From contig JBGPIK010000371.1 in assembly GCA_041484845.1 (NCBI GenBank), positions 1 to 6,838 of the forward strand: 6,838 bases of DNA. The letters are read 5' to 3'. Shown in pieces: positions 6,069 to 6,838 of this stretch (the stretch's first letter is position 1; each line of letters begins with the position of its first letter). The translations under genes and the position numbers were made by a program. The notes beneath the pieces are model-generated. The model had not been told where the DNA came from and ran no database searches. It saw only the letters and a list, made by a program, of their open reading frames with translations. Origin of the DNA: JBGPIK01 sp041484845. GTDB taxonomy: Bacteria > Desulfobacterota > Binatia > UBA9968.

Positions 6069-6811
6069 AAAATAATCCGGTATGGCGCGAAAGCGTCGAG
6101 GTATTTTTTGCCGAGGGGCATGGATTTGCCGCTTATTTCTATCTGCTGATTATTCTCGCCCCGGTCGAGTTCCTGTCGTTGTATCTGCCGTCGCTCGACG
6201 CGCAGATGTGGAGCGGCTCCGCGAGTCTTTTCCGGGTGTCATCCGTCACCGCGTTGTTGCTCACGACCTATTTCTCGCTGCGGGTGGCGAACCAGGAATT
6301 CGCGCCCTGGCGCTTCATGCCGATCAGACGCTGGATTCATGATCACGCATTGTCAACCGCGTCGATCGGTCGAGCGCAACTCGCGTTTCTCTCACTACAC
6401 GCGGCGTTGTCGATTGTCCTCTGCGCGCCGCTTCTGATCTGGGCCGGGGCCATCGCGCGTACGCCGTTGCCGCGCATCGGGGTCACTTTGTTGTTGTTGC
6501 TATTCTACGCGTTCAGCTACGGGGTTTGGGGGCTGGTCACCTTGGTTTTGTGGGAACGTCGCGCTGAAAGCCGTCAAGTATTCATCCGCTGCTTTTTCTT
6601 TGCGCTGGTTTTTCTCTCGGCTCTGGTCTATTTACCGCTCAATCCGGTGGCCTTTCTACTGGCCTATCTCGGACGCCAAGAATTGCCGCCGCTCCAAATT
6701 GCCGGTTCGCGTTTCCCCGCAACGGGCGTCCATTTTGGTTTTCATCTGATTCTCGCCGCGGCAGGTCTAACGGCGCATCGCTGCGCGCTGCGAAAGGGGG
6801 TAGCGCTTTGA
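6065..6811 (+). CDS. Six-TM membrane protein, ABC-2 permease-like
   Basis: This 248-aa integral membrane protein starts at GTG within the GTGA overlap with the 680-aa gene's stop. Hydrophobic helices are visible at about 22-42, 55-73, 105-129, 138-163, 173-200 and 222-240. The N-terminus KNNPVWRESVEVFF resembles the short cytoplasmic amphipathic start (NPVWRKE type) of ABC-2 transporter permeases, and length and helix count fit that group. No conserved motif proves it. A basic patch with tryptophans (EFAPWRFMPIRRWIHDH, 78-94) lies between helices 2 and 3, and WERRAESRQ (163-171) between helices 4 and 5; both are probably cytoplasmic. If it is a permease, its ATPase should be nearby, and none is in view except possibly the gene that begins at its 3' end. 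It is translationally coupled on both sides by 4-bp overlaps, so it probably works in one complex with the 680-aa protein (inference). Confidence 0.75.
   Translation: MKNNPVWRESVEVFFAEGHGFAAYFYLLIILAPVEFLSLYLPSLDAQMWSGSASLFRVSSVTALLLTTYFSLRVANQEFAPWRFMPIRRWIHDHALSTASIGRAQLAFLSLHAALSIVLCAPLLIWAGAIARTPLPRIGVTLLLLLFYAFSYGVWGLVTLVLWERRAESRQVFIRCFFFALVFLSALVYLPLNPVAFLLAYLGRQELPPLQIAGSRFPATGVHFGFHLILAAAGLTAHRCALRKGVAL
6796..6800 (+). promoter_or_regulatory. Ribosome-binding site for a TTG start at 6808
   Basis: GGGGG (6796-6800), within GAAAGGGGG, lies 7 bases before TTG 6808. It sits inside the coding end of the six-TM gene. It is the main support for calling a downstream gene from only 31 visible bases. 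Confidence 0.5.
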
Positions 6812-6838
6812 TTCATACGCCGGATATTCTTCCGCGAA
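6808..6838 (+). CDS. Start of a third operon gene (cut by window edge)
   Basis: A TTG start at 6808 overlaps the preceding stop as TTGA, repeating the GTGA style of the previous junction, with a purine-rich Shine-Dalgarno 7 bases upstream. Ten codons are visible (MIHTPDILPR) and the frame is open to the edge. The N-terminus is too short to assign a family. It does not look like the usual start of an ABC ATPase, so an ATPase partner for the six-TM protein is not shown here. Confidence 0.55.
   Translation, partial: MIHTPDILPR

Overview
The window is ordinary bacterial chromosome: moderately GC-rich, densely packed, with no mobile elements, tRNA/rRNA genes, CRISPR arrays or obvious pseudogenes. 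Class I GreA, an OppD/OppF ATPase pair and a long periplasmic-type membrane protein with a signal sequence suggest a Gram-negative, proteobacteria-like organism. A deltaproteobacterial or environmental candidate lineage is a guess only; nothing here fixes the taxon.

Left part (1-1090, minus strand): the 3' end is cut by the window edge, leaving 363 codons of an alpha/beta hydrolase of the FrsA / DUF1100 / 2,6-dihydroxypseudooxynicotine-hydrolase type. It has a helical N-terminal cap and a complete Ser-Asp-His triad. A 223-bp divergent spacer (1091-1313) separates it from the plus-strand genes and holds one plausible sigma70-like promoter.

Middle (1314-3312, plus): two ATPase genes of an oligopeptide/dipeptide ABC importer (OppD/DppD-like, then OppF/DppF-like), 22 bp apart. 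Both have every nucleotide-binding motif and the same C-terminal four-cysteine pattern. No permease or substrate-binding protein gene lies in the window, so the transporter's other subunits must be encoded elsewhere.

3313-3987: a 192-bp spacer carries an extended -10 promoter and then a strong intrinsic terminator that ends just before the ribosome-binding site of greA, the transcript-cleavage factor of RNA polymerase. This resembles the attenuated greA leader (GraL) of E. coli.

Right part (4026-6838, plus): a compact operon of three genes joined by 4-bp stop/start overlaps. The first encodes a 680-aa secreted/membrane protein with a glutamine-amidotransferase-like fold, two transmembrane helices and a C-terminal extracytoplasmic beta-rich region. 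The second encodes a 248-aa protein with about six transmembrane helices that resembles an ABC-2 permease. Only the first 10 codons of the third, which starts with TTG, are visible. This uncharacterised envelope module is the least explained part of the window. No function can be assigned from sequence alone.
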